Assembly: GCA_031255235.1 (NCBI GenBank)
Contig: JAIRSX010000044.1
Coordinates: 1-6,582, forward strand
DNA: 6,582 nucleotides
Origin: Rickettsiales bacterium
Lineage (GTDB): Bacteria > Pseudomonadota > Alphaproteobacteria > Rickettsiales > UBA1997
Direction of reading: 5' to 3'
Position numbers and translations under genes: made by a program. Position 1 is the stretch's first letter. Each line of letters opens with the position of its first letter. A model generated the notes under the pieces. The model was not told the DNA's origin, ran no database searches, and saw only the letters and a program-made list of their open reading frames with translations. Of this stretch, positions 4,457 through 6,582 are shown piece by piece.

Positions 4457-6582
4457 ATGAAAAAAGCTATTTGTGGATGAATGGTTTTTGCTCTAATTTG
4501 TTTTTCTGTTTTATCTCCTGTTTCAGCATTTTTGGAGATAACAAATCTAGACATTAATCAGGATGTAGATCAAAACATTAATCAGGATGTAGATCAAAAC
4601 ATTGATCAGGATGTAGATCAAAACATTGATCAGGATGTAGATCAAAACATTGATCAGGATGTAGATCAAAACATTGATCAAAATGTAGATCAAAACATTG
4701 ATCAGAATGTAGATCAAAACATTGATCAGAATGTAGATCAAAATATTGATCAGGATGTAGATCAAAATATTGATCAGAATGTAGATCAAAACATTGATCA
4801 GGATGTAGATCAAAACATTGATCAGAATGTAGATCAGAATGTAGATCAGAATGTAGATCAAAATGTAGATCAAAATATTGATCAAAATGTAGATCAAAAT
4901 ATTGATCAAAATATTGATCAAAATGTAGAAAGTTTTTCTGATATAATAATGTTAGAAAATTTTATTCAACCTTTTTCATTATCAACTTCTATGTCTTGGT
5001 CTTGGACTACTACAGGATCGAGTCAAGAGAAATGTGTTTTGATTGGAGGACAAGATTGAAGAACATCACATCAAAGGGAGATTACTATTGATTGGGGAAA
5101 TGGAGTAGTAACGTATCCTGTGATAGAAGTGTATAGTGCTACAGGTACTCAAGCTTATAGTAAAATTTGTCGTACTTATACTACAGCAAAAAAATATGTA
5201 GTAAGTGTTACTACATCAGAAAAGGTAACCTATTTGAATCTGAATGGTCAGAATGTTAATGAATTTGAAGCAGGAACCAAAGGAACCAATCTCATTTACC
5301 TTTCTTTGGATGATAATGCTATAGAGTCATTAAGTGAAGGTGCTTTTGCAGGATTAACTCAACTTAAAGAACTTTATCTTTCAAATAATAATCTTGCTTA
5401 TTTACCATCAAAAATTTTTAATGGATTATCAAATTTGCAAATTTTGGAACTATCATGGAATAATCTTCTTTCATTGTCTGAGGGAATTTTTAATGGATTA
5501 ACCAAATTAGAAGCATTGGATTTGTCTCATAATAATTTATGAACTCTATCATTATCTTCTAGTTTAACTTCATGATTGACTAATTTGAAGCTTTTGGCTT
5601 TGTCAGATAATAATATCTCTTCTGTACCTTCAAATCTTGTGACAGGTCGTACAGCATTAACAGATATCTATATGTATGATAATGTTATTGATGAAATGCC
5701 TTCTTTGGTGGGATTGTCTAATATGAATATAATTTCTGCTTCAGGAAATGTAATAACTTCATATAATTATAATGCTTTTCTAGATAGTTTTAAAGCTGTT
5801 CCTTCGTCTGCAGGGTCGTTGTATATTGCTCCTGCTCAATATGGAGGATGTGTATCTAATGCTACTGCGGGAGTCTCTGCTTATACTACTTTGTCTACCA
5901 CAAAGGGATGGTCAATATCTGATGGAGGACAGGCTGCGTGTTCAATTGTATGAGATGTATCTTATAGTCCTTCTTTGGATACATGGACAAATAATGAAGT
6001 AATAGCTACACTTACATTAAGTACAACAGGGACAGTAACTTCATCTGGTTGGTCTCCGAATGGAGAAGGAACTGTCTTTACCAAGACTTATACGACAAAT
6101 GCTAATGAATCCGTTATATTTCAATCTCCTTCATGAGCAACAGGAAGTGTTCCTATAGCAATTACTAATATTATTAATAGTTGAAATTTGGGTGCGATAG
6201 TTTCTTATGATCCCGCTCAATATGCAAGTGGAGATGTTACAGTAACCGTTACGTTGAGTGCTACAGGTGGAGTGGCTCCGAATAATTGGATTTTGTCCGG
6301 TACTCAGCAATATACTAGAATCTATACTGGAAGTGTTCATTGATGAGAATTTATTTTTTCTGATGTTGCTGGAAATACTGTATGAGTACTTGTTGATTTG
6401 GTTATTGATAAGGAAGCGCCAACAGCTACTCTAAATTATTCTCCTACTGGATTAACAAATAGTGGAGTGGTAGTTACACTGACAACAAATGAAGTAGTTT
6501 TTAAACCAGTTGGTTGGGATGGATCAGCGACAGGGACAATCTTTACAAAAAAATATACAACAGATACAACAGAAACAGTAGA
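4457..6582 (+). CDS. Large secreted surface protein: repeat stalk, LRRs, Ig-like domains (3' end outside window)
   Basis: At least 708 residues, open to the window edge, with ten TGA codons read as Gly (4478, 5057, 5540, 5573, 5951, 6134, 6182, 6341, 6344, 6383). Residues 1-27 are a signal peptide (MKKAICGG..., hydrophobic core, SPVSA). Residues 32-155 are 31 tetrapeptides of the form (D/N)(I/V)(D/N)Q. A PKD-like strand pattern with ITIDWGNG (209-216) and a CRTYTTAKKYVVSV stretch follows. About eight leucine-rich repeats of 22-26 residues occupy roughly 257-445 (for example LKELYLSNNNLAYLP), as in internalin-like adhesins. From about 499 on, three Ig-like repeats share a VTLS...GW...T.YT pattern, one introduced by DKEAPTATLNYS. 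This order suggests an exported adhesin. No membrane anchor is visible before the window ends, and no DGR variable repeat lies in the visible part. The start has no Shine-Dalgarno. Confidence 0.88.
4550..4921 (+). repeat. 31 x 12-bp tandem repeat coding for (D/N)(I/V)(D/N)Q
   Basis: The 12-bp unit encodes NIDQ, DVDQ or NVDQ. A 24-bp higher-order unit (NIDQDVDQ) prevails in the 5' half, and NVDQ/NIDQ prevails near the 3' end, where a run of near-identical NVDQ units suggests recent local expansion. The array is followed by a partial unit NVE. Almost every unit contains GATC, often as TGATCA. Copy-number change would lengthen or shorten the stalk without shifting frame. The long open frame on the opposite strand here is only a shadow of the repeat. 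Confidence 0.95.

Noticed and set aside
4547..4921. Minus-strand 124-aa INILIYILI repeat protein
   Set aside because: It is the exact antisense of the tandem repeat; open frames in all phases are expected from a 12-bp repeat lacking stops.
4550..4921. CRISPR array
   Set aside because: The repeats are contiguous 12-bp units with no spacers, and they are in frame in a signal-peptide protein.
6131..6340. Minus-strand 69-aa frame
   Set aside because: It is antisense to the Ig-like region of the large surface protein; Ser/Thr/Asn/Ile-rich shadow.

Overview
The window comes from an AT-rich bacterium that reads UGA as glycine (genetic code 25). This points to Candidatus Absconditabacteria (SR1) or Gracilibacteria in the Candidate Phyla Radiation. 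Every real gene here is interrupted by in-frame TGA codons under the standard code. Read as Gly, 22 TGAs restore five long proteins, all ending in TAA or TAG or running off the window. In the reverse transcriptase and Avd, these TGAs fall where homologues usually have glycine. I cannot separate the two phyla from this sequence.

Layout: (1) 1-85 is the 3' end of a 16S rRNA, followed by two hairpins and a strong terminator with no 23S behind it, so the rRNA genes look unlinked. The 16S tail lacks the normal anti-Shine-Dalgarno CCUCC, and none of the five gene starts has a Shine-Dalgarno sequence. (2) 281-4388 is a complete diversity-generating retroelement (DGR). It holds a secreted variable protein with a FISUMP-like, probably lectin-fold C-terminus (386-1540) carrying the variable repeat VR (1350-1525); hairpins just past VR; a MutS domain I-like accessory protein (1989-2417); a structured RNA leader; the template repeat TR (2565-2740); an Avd-family protein (2777-3115); and a DGR-type reverse transcriptase (3162-4388). 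VR and TR are both 176 nt, align without gaps, and differ at 14 positions, all of which are adenine in TR. That is the signature of adenine-specific mutagenic retrohoming. (3) 4457-6582 starts a separate large secreted surface protein with its own promoter. It has a signal peptide, a 31-unit tetrapeptide stalk, a PKD-like stretch, about eight leucine-rich repeats and Ig-like repeats that run off the window.

How it works together: the TR transcript would be copied by the RT with Avd, with errors at adenines. The cDNA then replaces VR and diversifies about 11 residues of the exported binding protein. The MutS-like protein may act at the mismatched TR/VR heteroduplex, which is inference. The neighbouring LRR protein is also exported, so the region looks like a cell-surface interaction locus, in keeping with the episymbiotic or predatory lifestyles known for these phyla.
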